DNA of 36,773 bases from an uncultured Chromatiales bacterium (GTDB lineage Bacteria > Pseudomonadota > Gammaproteobacteria > Steroidobacterales > BM003): the NCBI GenBank assembly GCA_937128475.1, contig CAKZML010000295.1, positions 1 through 36,773 on the forward strand, given 5' to 3'. This document shows positions 8,238 through 18,747 of the stretch, in pieces. Numbering within the stretch: the first letter of the stretch is position 1; every line of letters starts with the position of its first letter. The notes beneath the pieces were generated by a model. It worked only from the letters and a program-made list of their open reading frames with translations. It was not told the DNA's origin and did not search any database. Position numbers and translations under genes: made by a program.

Positions 8238-9101
8238 ATGCTATGGATGACTAGACCAGATTACGGCGTCATACGCGTCACCGGAGAGGATGCCCAGGAC
8301 TTCCTCCAGGGCCAGCTGACCAATAACGTACTATCACTGGCACCCGACAGGGCTGTCCGGGCCGCTTACTGCACGCCCCAGGGGCGCTCCATCGCGCTAC
8401 TGACCCTCCTTCCCCAGCAAAATGGTTTGTTAATGGTGCTGCCCAGGGAACTGTTACAGCCGGTAATGACCCGGCTGCGAATGTTCGTCATGCGCTCCCG
8501 GGTAACCCTTGAGCAGGCGCAAAGCGATGAACTGCTGATCTGCGGGAACCAGTTACCCGACCAACTAAACCAACAGGACCAGGTCAGTAGTGATCAACAC
8601 GGCCTGACCTGGGTTGCCAGTGCGGAACCCGCGCTGGCCTGGCGCCTGCTGGATGAACCGGAACCTGGACTGGAATTAACTCAATTCGATGCCAACCTGG
8701 CCAGGCGATGGCAAATCGATGCGGGCCTGCCAGAACTTGATGAGCAAAGCAGTGGCCAATACATCCCCCAGATGCTCAACCTGGACGCCCTGGATGCGGT
8801 CAGCTTTCGCAAGGGCTGCTACACCGGACAAGAAATCGTCGCCAGAACCCAGCACCTGGGGCGTATCAAGCGGCGTTTGTTTCGGCTGGAAGGCGATGGA
8901 AGTGCACCCAATTCAGGCACTAGCGTGGAAGTCGATGAGCGGGGAATAGGCCAGGTACTGCTAAGCGCAGCCCTGGGAGACGGGTTTTGTGCCCTGGCAG
9001 TCCTGCAACTCGATGCGGCCCAGGCAGGCTCGCCGATGAATATAGGCGAAAGCCGGGTCGAAACCCGGCCCCTGCCTTATTCGCTGCCCGAAACCGACTA
9101 G
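8238..9101 (+). CDS. ygfZ: YgfZ/GcvT-like folate-binding Fe-S maintenance protein
   Basis: [31 protein letters not shown]...[34 protein letters not shown]: YgfZ signature K-G-C-Y-x-G-Q-E. The track start at 7950 is an over-extension. Confidence 0.95.
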   Translation: MLWMTRPDYGVIRVTGEDAQDFLQGQLTNNVLSLAPDRAVRAAYCTPQGRSIALLTLLPQQNGLLMVLPRELLQPVMTRLRMFVMRSRVTLEQAQSDELLICGNQLPDQLNQQDQVSSDQHGLTWVASAEPALAWRLLDEPEPGLELTQFDANLARRWQIDAGLPELDEQSSGQYIPQMLNLDALDAVSFRKGCYTGQEIVARTQHLGRIKRRLFRLEGDGSAPNSGTSVEVDERGIGQVLLSAALGDGFCALAVLQLDAAQAGSPMNIGESRVETRPLPYSLPETD

Positions 9102-10591
9102 GCCTCGGGGCGCATCAACGGGAACAACAACACGTCGCGAATTGACGCCGAGTTGGTGTACAGCATCACCAGGCGATCAATACCAATTCCCAGCCCGCCT
9201 GTAGGCGGCAATCCATATTCCAGTGCACGAATATAATCGTCATCAAAGAACATGGCCTCATCGTCTCCTGCATCCTTGGCCACAACCTGGTCACGGAAGC
9301 GTTCGGCCTGCTCCTCGGGATCATTCAACTCAGAGAATCCGTTAGCTAACTCTCTGCCGGTCATGAACAATTCAAAACGATCGGTAATAAACGAATCGTT
9401 GTCATTGCAGCGGGACAGCGGTGACACCTCGGTGGGATACGCGGTAATGAACGTGGGTTGCATCAACTCGCTTTCCACTGTCGCATCGAATATCTCGATC
9501 AGCAGCTTACCCGCGCCGAAACTGTCTTTCACATGCACTTTCAGTTTTTTGCAAACCTCACGCAGGTACTCGACCTCACGTAGCCGCTTGGGATCCAGGT
9601 CCGGGTTATATTTCAGCACAGACGCCTCGACGGTAATCCGTTCGAACGGCTTGGCCAGGTCTACGTCCACACCCTGGTAATCCAGCACCTGCTTCCCAAG
9701 TACCGCCTGGGCGGTATTACGAATCAGGTTCTCGGTGAGATCCATGATGTCCTCGTAATCCGCAAATGCCTGGTACAACTCCAGCATCGTGAATTCAGGA
9801 TTATGCTGGGTGGAGATACCCTCGTTGCGGAAGCTGCGATTAATCTCGTAGACACGACCCAGGCCGCCTACGATCAATCGCTTCAAATACAGTTCCGGAG
9901 CGATACGCAGGTACAACCTCATATCAAGGGTGTTGTGATGGGTGACAAAGGGTCGAGCCACGGCACCACCGGGAATCGGGTGCATCATGGGGGTTTCGAC
10001 CTCCATGAAAGACAACCCGTCCAGCTGACTGCGAATCGCCGCCAGGGTCTTGCTGCGAATCTTGAATGCTTCCCGGGTCGAGTCGTTGATGATCAGGTCC
10101 ACATAGCGCTGGCGATAGCGGGTTTCCTGATCGCTCAAACCGTGAAACTTTTCCGGCAGGGGGCGCAAAGACTTGGTCAGCGGGCGAAGCTCCTCAACCC
10201 ATACCGACAGCTCACCGGTCTTGGTTTTGAACAGCCTGCCACGGGCACCGATGATGTCACCGCGGTCCCAGGATTTAAACGATGCATACAGCTCCTCACC
10301 CAGGCTGTTCTTCTGCACAAACAACTGCAGCTGGCCGGAACGATCCTGGATCTTGGCGAAACTCGCCTTCCCCATCACCCGCTTGGCCATCAGGCGTCCG
10401 GCTACGCTTACCACCTTGCCGAGTTCATCCAGGGCTTCCCCGGAATGTTCTCCGTACTCGGAAAGCAAGTCATCGGCCAGGGCTTCCTGGCGGAAGTCAT
10501 TCGGGTAGGCGTTCCCTGAACTGCGCATCTCATTGAGCTTGCGCCGACGTTCGGCGATCAGGGCATGTTCGTCTTCGTGATTCATCTGCAA
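9098..10591 (-). CDS. lysS: Lysyl-tRNA synthetase (class II)
   Basis: [10 protein letters not shown]...[61 protein letters not shown]...[22 protein letters not shown]. Confidence 0.98.
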   Translation of the reverse strand: MQMNHEDEHALIAERRRKLNEMRSSGNAYPNDFRQEALADDLLSEYGEHSGEALDELGKVVSVAGRLMAKRVMGKASFAKIQDRSGQLQLFVQKNSLGEELYASFKSWDRGDIIGARGRLFKTKTGELSVWVEELRPLTKSLRPLPEKFHGLSDQETRYRQRYVDLIINDSTREAFKIRSKTLAAIRSQLDGLSFMEVETPMMHPIPGGAVARPFVTHHNTLDMRLYLRIAPELYLKRLIVGGLGRVYEINRSFRNEGISTQHNPEFTMLELYQAFADYEDIMDLTENLIRNTAQAVLGKQVLDYQGVDVDLAKPFERITVEASVLKYNPDLDPKRLREVEYLREVCKKLKVHVKDSFGAGKLLIEIFDATVESELMQPTFITAYPTEVSPLSRCNDNDSFITDRFELFMTGRELANGFSELNDPEEQAERFRDQVVAKDAGDDEAMFFDDDYIRALEYGLPPTGGLGIGIDRLVMLYTNSASIRDVLLFPLMRPEA

Positions 10592-10629
10592 ATCCTGCGT
10601 TGATTTAGCCTGTGCAATCTATGAGTAGA

Positions 10630-11725
10630 CTACAGGCCTTGCTTGAGGCTTGCCTCAAGAAATTGATCCAGGTTTCCGTCCAATACCGCCTGGGTATTGC
10701 CGGTCTCCACACCCGTGCGTAAATCCTTGATACGCGACTGGTCCAGCACATAAGACCGAATCTGGCTGCCCCAGCCAATGTCTGACTTGGTGTCCTCCAG
10801 GGCATCGGATTCCGCCTTGCGTATCTGAAGCTCCCTCTCGTAGAGCTTCGCCTTCAATTGTTTCATCGCAGTGGCCTTGTTCTTGTGCTGTGATCGGTCG
10901 TTCTGACACTGCACGACAATGCCACTGGGATTATGGGTTATTCGAACTGCCGACTCGGTTCGGTTAACGTGCTGTCCGCCAGCACCGCTAGCCCGATACA
11001 CGTCGATACGCAAATCAGCCGGGTTCACATCAATGTCGATGTCATCGTCCACTTCAGGCGCAACAAACACTGCAGCAAATGAGGTGTGACGACGATTACC
11101 TGAATCGAAGGGCGATTTACGAACCAGGCGATGTACACCGGTCTCGGTTCGCAGCCAACCGTAGGCGTAGTCACCGCCAAAGCGTACCGTGGCGCTCTTG
11201 ATACCCGCCACTTCACCGGCAGAAGCCTCGATGATCTCGGTATCAAAGCCCCGGGCCTCACCCCAACGCAAATACATTCGCAGCAGCATCTCTGCCCAAT
11301 CCTGGGCCTCGGTACCACCGGAACCGGCCTGGATATCCACGAAGGCGCTACTGGGATCCATTTCACCGCAGAACATCCGGCGGAATTCCAGCTTACTGAT
11401 CTCGGCTTCCAAACCGTTCAGGTCCGCAATCAATTCATCCACGGTGCCCTGGTCCTGCTCTTCGATAGCCATTTCCAGCAGGTCATCCGCATCCTGGAGG
11501 CCACCCGAGAGACGATCCAGGGAGCTTACCAAGGCTTCAAGCTTGACCCGTTCGCGCCCCAGGGACTGGGCCTTTTCCTGGTCGTCCCAGATCGTTGGGC
11601 TTTCCAGTTCGCGGCTTACTTCTTCCAGGCGTTCGGCGCTTCCAGCATAGTCAAAGATACCCCCTAAGGGCCTCAGTACGCCCTTGAAGGTCCTTGATCT
11701 GGGTTTTTTGCGGGTTGGTCTCCAT
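10630..11725 (-). CDS. prfB: Peptide chain release factor 2, with +1 programmed frameshift: ORF1 11725..11654 ending at CTT, then UGA with +1 shift, ORF2 11652..10630
   Basis: Frame from ATG 11725: [24 protein letters not shown]-stop. Nucleotides AGG GGG TAT CTT TGA C are the canonical prfB slip site. The shifted frame continues [38 protein letters not shown]...[21 protein letters not shown]...[19 protein letters not shown]. Confidence 0.96.
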
Positions 11726-11810
11726 ACACTTCGCTCAATGCAAGCCAAAACGGGAGGCAATGGTAGTTGAAAAACAGCTCATACGAAACTGCTAAACCTC
11801 CGCAACCGCT

Positions 11811-13547
11811 TTACTGTGCCTGGATATTCTCCACCATCAACTGCAACCTGCGCCTGCCCTGCCATTCATTGACGTCCAGCCGGTATACCAGGTTCATGTT
11901 CTGATCGAGGTGATCCTGCATCTCTGCCTGCCCGAAAGCGATGGCATCGAGCACGTCACCACCGGCGGCATCGCGAACCCGTAGCTTAAGGTGCTTCTCG
12001 CCCACGATCCGGCTTTCCAGGATATGGAAGAGACCGTCAAAACGGGGCTCCGGGAATTGCTGTCCCCAGGGGGCGGCTTCCCTGAGTAATTCCGCGCTTT
12101 CCAGGTTGAATTCCGAGGGCTGCAATTCACCGTCGGTCCACAGCACCCCTTGCATATCCATATCGTCCGTCCAGCGGGCCACCTCTTCCACCATGGCCTG
12201 TCGAAACCCATCCAGGTCTTTCTCGGCCAGGCTTAACCCCGCGGCCATGGCGTGACCACCAAACTTGCTCAACATCGACGGGTGCCGGGTAGCAACGTTA
12301 TCCATGGCGTCCCGAATATGCAGTCCGGTAACGGAACGGGCAGAACCTTTCAGTTCCCCCTCCTCGGTGCGGGCAAAGGCAACCACAGGGCGGTGCACCT
12401 TTTCCTTGATGCGCGAGGCAACCAGCCCCACCACGCCCTGGTGCCAGTCCGGGTCAAACAGGCAAAGTATCGGAGGCAGTTCATCGCTGGAATCCAGTTC
12501 CAGGGATTTCACCGCTTCCAGCGCCTGTTCCTGCATTCGACCCTCAATCTCTCGCCGCCGCTTGTTCAGGTCATCCAGTTCCGCGGCCCACTGCCTGGCC
12601 TGTACCGGATCCTCGGTCATCAGACAGCGAATGCCCAGGGACATATCATCAAGCCGCCCCGCCGCATTTAATCTCGGTGCCACACCGAAGGCCAGGTCTA
12701 CGGCGGTGGCACGCCGGGCATCTCGATCCGACAATTCCAGCAAGGCCAGTATTCCCGGGGCACATTTACCCGCCCGGATACGTTTTAGTCCCTGCTGGGC
12801 CAGGACCCGGTTGTTCTTGTCCATGGGCACGACATCGGCGATGGTTCCCAGGGCCACCAGGTCCAGCAACCGGGCCGGAGAGAACCCACAATCCAGTTTC
12901 CTGGCTAACGCCGCCATGACATAAAACGCCACTCCCACCCCGGCCAGATTCTTGCTGGGAAAATCGCTGCCAACAAGATTCGGATTTACTATGACCTGGG
13001 CTTCAGGCAATACAGACGGTGGCAGATGATGATCGGTCACCAGTAATTCCAATCCGGCCTCAGCCGCGCGCCTGGCGCCTTCCACGCTGGAGATGCCGTT
13101 ATCAACGGTGACCAGCAAGGTGGGGGTTCTTTGCAGGGAAAGCTCGACGATTTCCGGGGTCAGGCCGTAGCCAAATTCGAAGCGATTGGGAACCAGAAAA
13201 TCCACACTGTTGAAGCCCATGGCCTGCATGGCCCGCATCATCAGCGCCGTGCTCGTGGCCCCGTCCGCATCAAAGTCTCCGATTATCAGGACCCGTCCAG
13301 ACTCCCGATGACGGCTGAGCAACTCCGCTGCCTGATCAACCCCGGCAAGCTGGCTGACAGGAATGATCTCAGCAAGCGAAGCCCCAAGATCCCGGGCATC
13401 CAGCACGCCACGATTAGCCATCACCCGGCGTAACAGGTCCGACCAATCACTTCCTGGGGATGAGTCACCCTTGGGCTCACGGCGCCTGACAGGACGACTC
13501 ACTGCTGGTCTCCCGGCATCGACGCTTTTCGCCACCGCGCCCACCAA
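11811..13547 (-). CDS. recJ: Single-stranded-DNA-specific exonuclease RecJ
   Basis: VLIIGDFDADGATSTALMMRAM...LLVTVDNGISSVEGARRAAEAGLELLVTDHHLPP...NPNLVGSDFPSKNLAGVGVAFYVMAAL: DHH motifs of RecJ. Confidence 0.98.
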   Translation of the reverse strand: MVGAVAKSVDAGRPAVSRPVRRREPKGDSSPGSDWSDLLRRVMANRGVLDARDLGASLAEIIPVSQLAGVDQAAELLSRHRESGRVLIIGDFDADGATSTALMMRAMQAMGFNSVDFLVPNRFEFGYGLTPEIVELSLQRTPTLLVTVDNGISSVEGARRAAEAGLELLVTDHHLPPSVLPEAQVIVNPNLVGSDFPSKNLAGVGVAFYVMAALARKLDCGFSPARLLDLVALGTIADVVPMDKNNRVLAQQGLKRIRAGKCAPGILALLELSDRDARRATAVDLAFGVAPRLNAAGRLDDMSLGIRCLMTEDPVQARQWAAELDDLNKRRREIEGRMQEQALEAVKSLELDSSDELPPILCLFDPDWHQGVVGLVASRIKEKVHRPVVAFARTEEGELKGSARSVTGLHIRDAMDNVATRHPSMLSKFGGHAMAAGLSLAEKDLDGFRQAMVEEVARWTDDMDMQGVLWTDGELQPSEFNLESAELLREAAPWGQQFPEPRFDGLFHILESRIVGEKHLKLRVRDAAGGDVLDAIAFGQAEMQDHLDQNMNLVYRLDVNEWQGRRRLQLMVENIQAQ

Positions 13548-14467
13548 TCCAATAGCCCCAGTTTGTAGCCAGCCCCATCCAGGTCACTCAAGATAAACGT
13601 CCAGGGCTTCAGCCCACGAGTGGCCAACGGTGCCAGCCAGGCCTGCTCCAGCGCATCCAGCCGCTGCTCTCTCGGCCCGTCCGCATGCAGCGACACCAGG
13701 GATGAACCGAACCAGCTATCCGACATCCCGGCAAGTGATTCGACCTTCCCCACGGACTGTTTCAGCACCTCGGCGATTCCACCCAGCACCGGATCACCAT
13801 CACTCCAGAACGTCACCTTGCGCGCCCCATCCAGGCTGTGATCTGTTCCGCCGCCCCAGGGCCACAGGCAATTAGCCTGGGCTCTGCCTTCTTGCTCACG
13901 CTTCAGGTTGACCGGGTGCTGGTGAAGGAGAATTTGAATTTCATTAAGCAGTTTTGCCCATTCTTTTGCCAGGTCATTCCCGGCAAGGCGTTCCATCAGG
14001 TTCTCACCCTCGGCCAGTATTGGCGGACCCAACCCGGCCCGAAGCGACTCCCGGGTCAACACATACCAGCGCGACGGTACCGACGCTTCCAGGTGCCAGC
14101 CAAATTCGGTCATCAGGTGATCCAGTTCCAAAATCAGCGCATCCGCTTCCTCGCGCTGTAAATCCGGCATGGACGCTGAGCGCAGGAACAAGCCCCGGGG
14201 GCCCACGCCCACCTCTACCGGATCCAGCCGCGCACAACCGCCCTCGGGAAGATGGCCGGTATCATGCAGGAAGCAATATCTTGCCAGCCCCCCAACGCCG
14301 CCTTTGAGCCCCAGTGCCCGGGCAAACCCCTCGCCAGGCTGACCCTGGGAAGGCAATGACCGCCCTCTCGCCAACACGCGATTCATGACGGGCCAGCGCA
14401 AAGGGTCCCGGATTGCCAGGTCCGCCAGGGCCATCAGATCAGGCACTACTATTGTCAATTCAGCCAT
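13499..14467 (-). CDS. RpfE-like conserved protein of unknown function, upstream of recJ
   Basis: 322 aa, MAELTIVVPDLMALADLAIRDPLRWPVMNRVLARG.... Overlaps the recJ start. Assignment is mainly by position (rpfE-recJ order known from Xanthomonas), with weak recognisable similarity. Confidence 0.6.
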   Translation of the reverse strand: MAELTIVVPDLMALADLAIRDPLRWPVMNRVLARGRSLPSQGQPGEGFARALGLKGGVGGLARYCFLHDTGHLPEGGCARLDPVEVGVGPRGLFLRSASMPDLQREEADALILELDHLMTEFGWHLEASVPSRWYVLTRESLRAGLGPPILAEGENLMERLAGNDLAKEWAKLLNEIQILLHQHPVNLKREQEGRAQANCLWPWGGGTDHSLDGARKVTFWSDGDPVLGGIAEVLKQSVGKVESLAGMSDSWFGSSLVSLHADGPREQRLDALEQAWLAPLATRGLKPWTFILSDLDGAGYKLGLLDWWARWRKASMPGDQQ

Positions 14468-14529
14468 GCAACAACCTTTGATAAGAACCGGAATTGTTCC
14501 GTTGCTCGCGACTGGCTATGCTCTCGCCC

Positions 14530-14898
14530 ATGCAATTTACCCGCGACCTCAGACTCGACATAAACCTGATCCGATCCCATGAAGCAGGCGCCCTGGTAAT
14601 CGGCGACCAGACTTTCACGTCCAATCTGATCCTCTCTCCAAGCCAAATTATGCCCGATTGGGCCGCAGCATCCACTGAATTCCTGACAATGGAACAACTG
14701 GAAGACGCCCTGGCAATGAAACCGGGAATATTAATACTGGGTACCGGCGCGGTTCAGACCTTCCCTGACCCGGCACTCATGGCATCGGTAATGGGGCTGG
14801 GAATTGGTCTGGAAGTGATGACTACAGCTGCCGCCTGTCGCACCTACAATATCCTGGCGAGCGAAAACCGACCGGTAGTCGCAGCACTAATTCTCTAA
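14530..14898 (+). CDS. Mth938-like (DUF498/NDUFAF3 family) domain protein
   Basis: MQFTRDLRLDINLIRSHEAGALVIGDQTFTSNLILSPSQIMPDW...PGILILGTGAVQTFPDPALMASVMGLGIGLEVMTTAAACRTYNILASENRPVVAALIL. GTG...FP and MxTxAACRTYN(I/V)L are diagnostic. Confidence 0.9.
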   Translation: MQFTRDLRLDINLIRSHEAGALVIGDQTFTSNLILSPSQIMPDWAAASTEFLTMEQLEDALAMKPGILILGTGAVQTFPDPALMASVMGLGIGLEVMTTAAACRTYNILASENRPVVAALIL

Positions 14899-14911
14899 TC
14901 CGTTAATCCTG

Positions 14912-15871
14912 CTAACCGATCAGGGATTGCACGCTATGACCGGTAGTGATCATGATTCTTCGAAGACGAACCAGTGCGTCCATTTGAATTTGCCTGACCC
15001 GCTCGCGAGTCACACCAATTTGCTCGCCAACCTGCTCAAGGGTAGCGCGCTGGTGACCGTGAATGCCGAAACGCCTCTCAACCACCTCGCGCTGAATTTC
15101 ACTGAGTTCTTCCAGCCAGCCATCGATCAATCCCCGGACGTCCTCGAATTGAGCAGAGTCCTGGGGGTCAAACCCATCTTCATCGGCAATCGTATCGATC
15201 AGGCTGTGCTCGTTCTCCCGACTGATCGGCGAGTGGGCAGAGATCACCCGTTCCCGAAATCCTGAAATCCGACGCACCTCGGAAAGAGGTCTCCCCATGC
15301 GCGAAGCAATCTCATTAAGCGAAGGAACGTGATCCATTTCCTGGGCCAAATCTCTCTCGGCCCTTACGTAGGCATTAACGTCCTTGGCAACGTGAATAGG
15401 CAACCTGATAGTGCGGGACTGGTTCATGATGGCCCGTTCCATGGACTGGCGAATCCACCAGGTCGCGTAAGTCGAGAAACGGAAGCCCCGCTCGGGATCG
15501 AACTTTTCCACCGCATGCATTAAACCAAGATTACCCTCCTCCACCAGGTCAAGCAGAGGCAGGCCGCGGTACAGGTAACGACGGGCAACTTTTACCACCA
15601 GCCTGAGATTACTCTCTATCATCCGGTCGCGGGCAACCGTGTCGCCCTTGCGGACCCGGCGGCCAAGCTCAACTTCTTCTTCTGCGCTAAGCAGATCAGA
15701 GGCACCGATCTCGTTCAGGTACAGACGCGTGGCATCGTGACAACCGCTATCCATCACGCTGTCATTAATTTCTTCGGACTCAACGATGTCCTCAGACGAG
15801 CTTTCGCCAGTCCGTTCAGGGTCACTGATTAATCCGGGGATAGATAATCCCCCGGGATTCTTCACACCCAT
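14912..15871 (-). CDS. rpoS: RNA polymerase sigma factor RpoS
   Basis: [28 protein letters not shown]...[81 protein letters not shown], adjacent to nlpD. The start may instead be 15895. Confidence 0.95.
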   Translation of the reverse strand: MGVKNPGGLSIPGLISDPERTGESSSEDIVESEEINDSVMDSGCHDATRLYLNEIGASDLLSAEEEVELGRRVRKGDTVARDRMIESNLRLVVKVARRYLYRGLPLLDLVEEGNLGLMHAVEKFDPERGFRFSTYATWWIRQSMERAIMNQSRTIRLPIHVAKDVNAYVRAERDLAQEMDHVPSLNEIASRMGRPLSEVRRISGFRERVISAHSPISRENEHSLIDTIADEDGFDPQDSAQFEDVRGLIDGWLEELSEIQREVVERRFGIHGHQRATLEQVGEQIGVTRERVRQIQMDALVRLRRIMITTGHSVQSLIG

Positions 15872-15925
15872 ATTCGACTCCCTGAAATCTGGCACAGGAG
15901 AAACACTTGCTACAGGGTATGGTTA

Positions 15926-16672
15926 TTATCTTTTAGGCAAATACCGGACTGGATTCACCGGCTTTCCATTGACCCTTATTTCAAAATGCAGCAGAGGTTT
16001 ATTTCCCGGGCCTTCTCCGATCTCGGCGATCTTTTGACCTACCTTGACCGGGTCACCTTCCTTTACCGCCATTGTTCTGTTGTGCCCATAAGCACTAAGG
16101 AAGGTATCGTTATGTTTGATAATAATAAGCTTACCGTAACCAATTAGTCCACTGCCGGCGTATACGACCTTGCCGTTAGCCGCAGCCCGAACCGGATCAC
16201 CCAGGCGCCCGCCAATGTCCACGCCCTGTCCCATGCTGTTCTTGTCACCGAACCCGGCGACAACAGGACCGGAGGCCGGCCAGCGCCATCCCGCAACGGG
16301 TGTGGCGGGAGGTGAGCTCGGTCTGGACTGAGTCGAAGTCCTTGAACTGGTGGTGGGGGTTGAGGTGGCAGGCCGGGAAGCTGATGTCCTTGAAGCCGAC
16401 GACGCGCCACTGCTGGAAGAGTTTGGCGGCGGCGACAAGCGCAAGGTCTGCCCCGGGTAAATCAACCCACCGTTAGACAAACCATTCCAACGTGCCACGT
16501 CTCGCCAATCAAGTCGGTTACGCCAGGAAATTGAATAAAGGGTGTCGCCTTGTTTGACGACATACGACTGGGGAGGGTCCCAGGTCAGGGCGCTGCCGCC
16601 ACACCCGGCTGCCAGCATCACCCAGGTAACAAGCAGCGCTGCTGCAATTCGGGCAGGCGTCAGAATCTCCAT
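15926..16672 (-). CDS. nlpD: NlpD-like lipoprotein: lipobox, LysM, Ser/Thr/Pro linker, M23 (LytM) domain
   Basis: MEILTPARIAAALLVTWVMLAAGCGG (lipobox), SYVVKQGDTLYSISWRNRLDWRDVARWNGL (LysM), C-terminal GKVVYAGSGLIGYGKLIIIKHNDTFLSAYGHN. Confidence 0.95.
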   Translation of the reverse strand: MEILTPARIAAALLVTWVMLAAGCGGSALTWDPPQSYVVKQGDTLYSISWRNRLDWRDVARWNGLSNGGLIYPGQTLRLSPPPNSSSSGASSASRTSASRPATSTPTTSSRTSTQSRPSSPPATPVAGWRWPASGPVVAGFGDKNSMGQGVDIGGRLGDPVRAAANGKVVYAGSGLIGYGKLIIIKHNDTFLSAYGHNRTMAVKEGDPVKVGQKIAEIGEGPGNKPLLHFEIRVNGKPVNPVRYLPKR

Positions 16673-17238
16673 ACCAGAAGGCCAATTACCAACAGCCCCA
16701 CCGTTGCCCAACCTAATCTTTCCACGTACTGACGCAGCATAGGCTCAATTTTCGGCCCGCCCCACATCACCAGGCCGGCCACCACGAAAAAGCGCGCTCC
16801 TCTACCCACTGCTGAAGCCAGCATGAACAGCGGCAGGTTCATACTCAGCGCACCCGCGCTAATCGTAAAAACCTTGTAGGGAATTGGTGAAAAACCTGCC
16901 ACCAGTACCGCCCAGAAACCCCACTTGGCAAACACGCCCTGGACCTCCAGGTACTTTTCCCAATAACCGTATTCCTGCATCCAGGGAGTTATCCATTCCA
17001 GGGCATACAGTCCGATAAAATACCCGGCGACTCCACCAGCCACAGAAGCCAGGGTGGTTATTAGCGCGAAGCGCATGGCTTTCTTGGGCGCCGCTAAAGA
17101 CATAGGCGCCAACATCACATCAGGCGGGATCGGGAAAAACGACGACTCAGCAAAACTCAGTCCACACAGATACCAGGATGCGGAAGGGTAACCTGCCCAT
17201 CTCAGCACCGTGTCGTAGAGAGGACCAAATATCTTCAT
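16660..17238 (-). CDS. yqaA: YqaA-type VTT-domain membrane protein
   Basis: YPSASWYLCGLSFAESSFFPIPPDVMLAPMSLAAPKKAMRFALITTLASVAGGVAGYFIG: YqaA/DedA-like motifs, between nlpD and pcm. Confidence 0.88.
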   Translation of the reverse strand: MKIFGPLYDTVLRWAGYPSASWYLCGLSFAESSFFPIPPDVMLAPMSLAAPKKAMRFALITTLASVAGGVAGYFIGLYALEWITPWMQEYGYWEKYLEVQGVFAKWGFWAVLVAGFSPIPYKVFTISAGALSMNLPLFMLASAVGRGARFFVVAGLVMWGGPKIEPMLRQYVERLGWATVGLLVIGLLVWRF

Positions 17239-17915
17239 CCGTCACTTCCACCAATAAGAGGCACAAATCTCACCGATCCCAGTGAGCGCTTTTCAAAATT
17301 CGAACCCTTGCGGGTAATCTTGATCAACTCCTGACTTGCCCGCCCACCCACGGGAATAATCAGCCGGCCACCGTCGGCCAACTGATGCAACAGCGCCTCG
17401 GGAACCGTCTCCGGGGCAGCAGCTACCAGGATGCCATCGAATGGTGCCTGGGTCGGCCAGCCCTGCCAGCCATCTCCTACCCGCATCCTGATGCCAAGCA
17501 TATTCAAGGAGGCCAGTGTCTGTCGCGCCCGAACCTGCAACGACGCCAAGCGTTCTATGGCAAACAATTTACCCACCAGGGAAGACAGAATCGCTGTCTG
17601 GTATCCGCAACCGGAACCAATTTCCAGCACTTTCGCCGGCTTGCCATCTTCCAGCAATGCCTGGGTCATCAGCGCCACCACATAAGGCTGGGAGATCGTC
17701 TGGCCGTGGCCAATCGGCAAGGCGGTATCTTCATAGGCCCGGCTCGCCATGGCTTCATCCATGAACAGGTGCCTGGGGACATTGCGCACCTGGGCCAGCA
17801 CCAACTCGTCAGTAATACCCTGTTCACGCAAACGCCTCACCAGGCGGTCACGGGTTCGCGCGGAGGTCATACCTATACCGCGTATTCGTTGGTCCGCATT
17901 CATTTGGCCAGCCAC
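17235..17915 (-). CDS. pcm: Protein-L-isoaspartate O-methyltransferase
   Basis: [40 protein letters not shown]...[18 protein letters not shown]. Confidence 0.97.
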   Translation of the reverse strand: MAGQMNADQRIRGIGMTSARTRDRLVRRLREQGITDELVLAQVRNVPRHLFMDEAMASRAYEDTALPIGHGQTISQPYVVALMTQALLEDGKPAKVLEIGSGCGYQTAILSSLVGKLFAIERLASLQVRARQTLASLNMLGIRMRVGDGWQGWPTQAPFDGILVAAAPETVPEALLHQLADGGRLIIPVGGRASQELIKITRKGSNFEKRSLGSVRFVPLIGGSDG

Positions 17916-18646
17916 CCCCGAATCGAATCCAGTTGCGAGTGACGGGTCAGGTCAACCTGAATAGGAGTAACGGATACGCAACCGCTGGCAATTGCGTGAA
18001 AGTCGGTACCCGGACCGGCGTCCTGTTCCGAACCGGCGGGACCCACCCAGAAAATGTCTCGTCCCCGGGGATCCTGGCTACGAATCACCGGTTCCGCCCG
18101 GTGCCGGTTACCTAATCGGGTCACCTGCATGCCCTTGAGCTCTTCATAGGCAACATCGGGAATATTGATATTCAAAATCGTGTCATTGGGAAGGGGATGC
18201 TCAACCAGCCTGTGCACGATATCCCGGGCAACCCGGGCGGCAGTATCCACGTGCCGGGGCTCTCCCCGTGTCACCAGCGAGAAGGCGATGGCGGGAAGAC
18301 CCAGGCAGCGTCCTTCCATGGCAGCAGCCACCGTGCCCGAGTAAAGCACATCGTCGCCCAGGTTCGCGCCGTCATTAATTCCAGAAACAACCATGTCCGG
18401 ATCAGGATCCATTAGTCCGGTTATCGCCAGGTGCACGCAGTCCGTGGGAGTCCCGTTAACAAAAAACACGCCCTCCTCAGCCTCTACAACCCGCAAAGGG
18501 CCATCCAGGGTGAGAGAGTTGCTGGCACCGCTGCGATTCATTTCGGGTGCCACAATAATGATTTCGCCAAACTCGCTAATCGCCGCTGACAATGCCCTGA
18601 TCCCGGCGGACCGGTAACCATCATCGTTGCTTACTAGAATCCGCAA
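17900..18646 (-). CDS. surE: 5'/3'-nucleotidase SurE
   Basis: [48 protein letters not shown]...[27 protein letters not shown]. Confidence 0.98.
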   Translation of the reverse strand: MRILVSNDDGYRSAGIRALSAAISEFGEIIIVAPEMNRSGASNSLTLDGPLRVVEAEEGVFFVNGTPTDCVHLAITGLMDPDPDMVVSGINDGANLGDDVLYSGTVAAAMEGRCLGLPAIAFSLVTRGEPRHVDTAARVARDIVHRLVEHPLPNDTILNINIPDVAYEELKGMQVTRLGNRHRAEPVIRSQDPRGRDIFWVGPAGSEQDAGPGTDFHAIASGCVSVTPIQVDLTRHSQLDSIRGWLAK

Positions 18647-18747
18647 ACCGGATTTCCTCCTGACCGGGCCCTATCCAGCTCTTTTGTTGGAACAGCAAGA
18701 TCGAAAACGGCTTAACTACTGATATGATCTGATTGCCCCCCCAGGGG

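Noticed and set aside
16300-16440. Low-complexity Ser/Thr/Pro-rich stretch in NlpD as a repeat element
   Set aside because: It is the normal flexible linker between LysM and M23 domains of NlpD-type lipoproteins, in frame and without exact DNA repeats.
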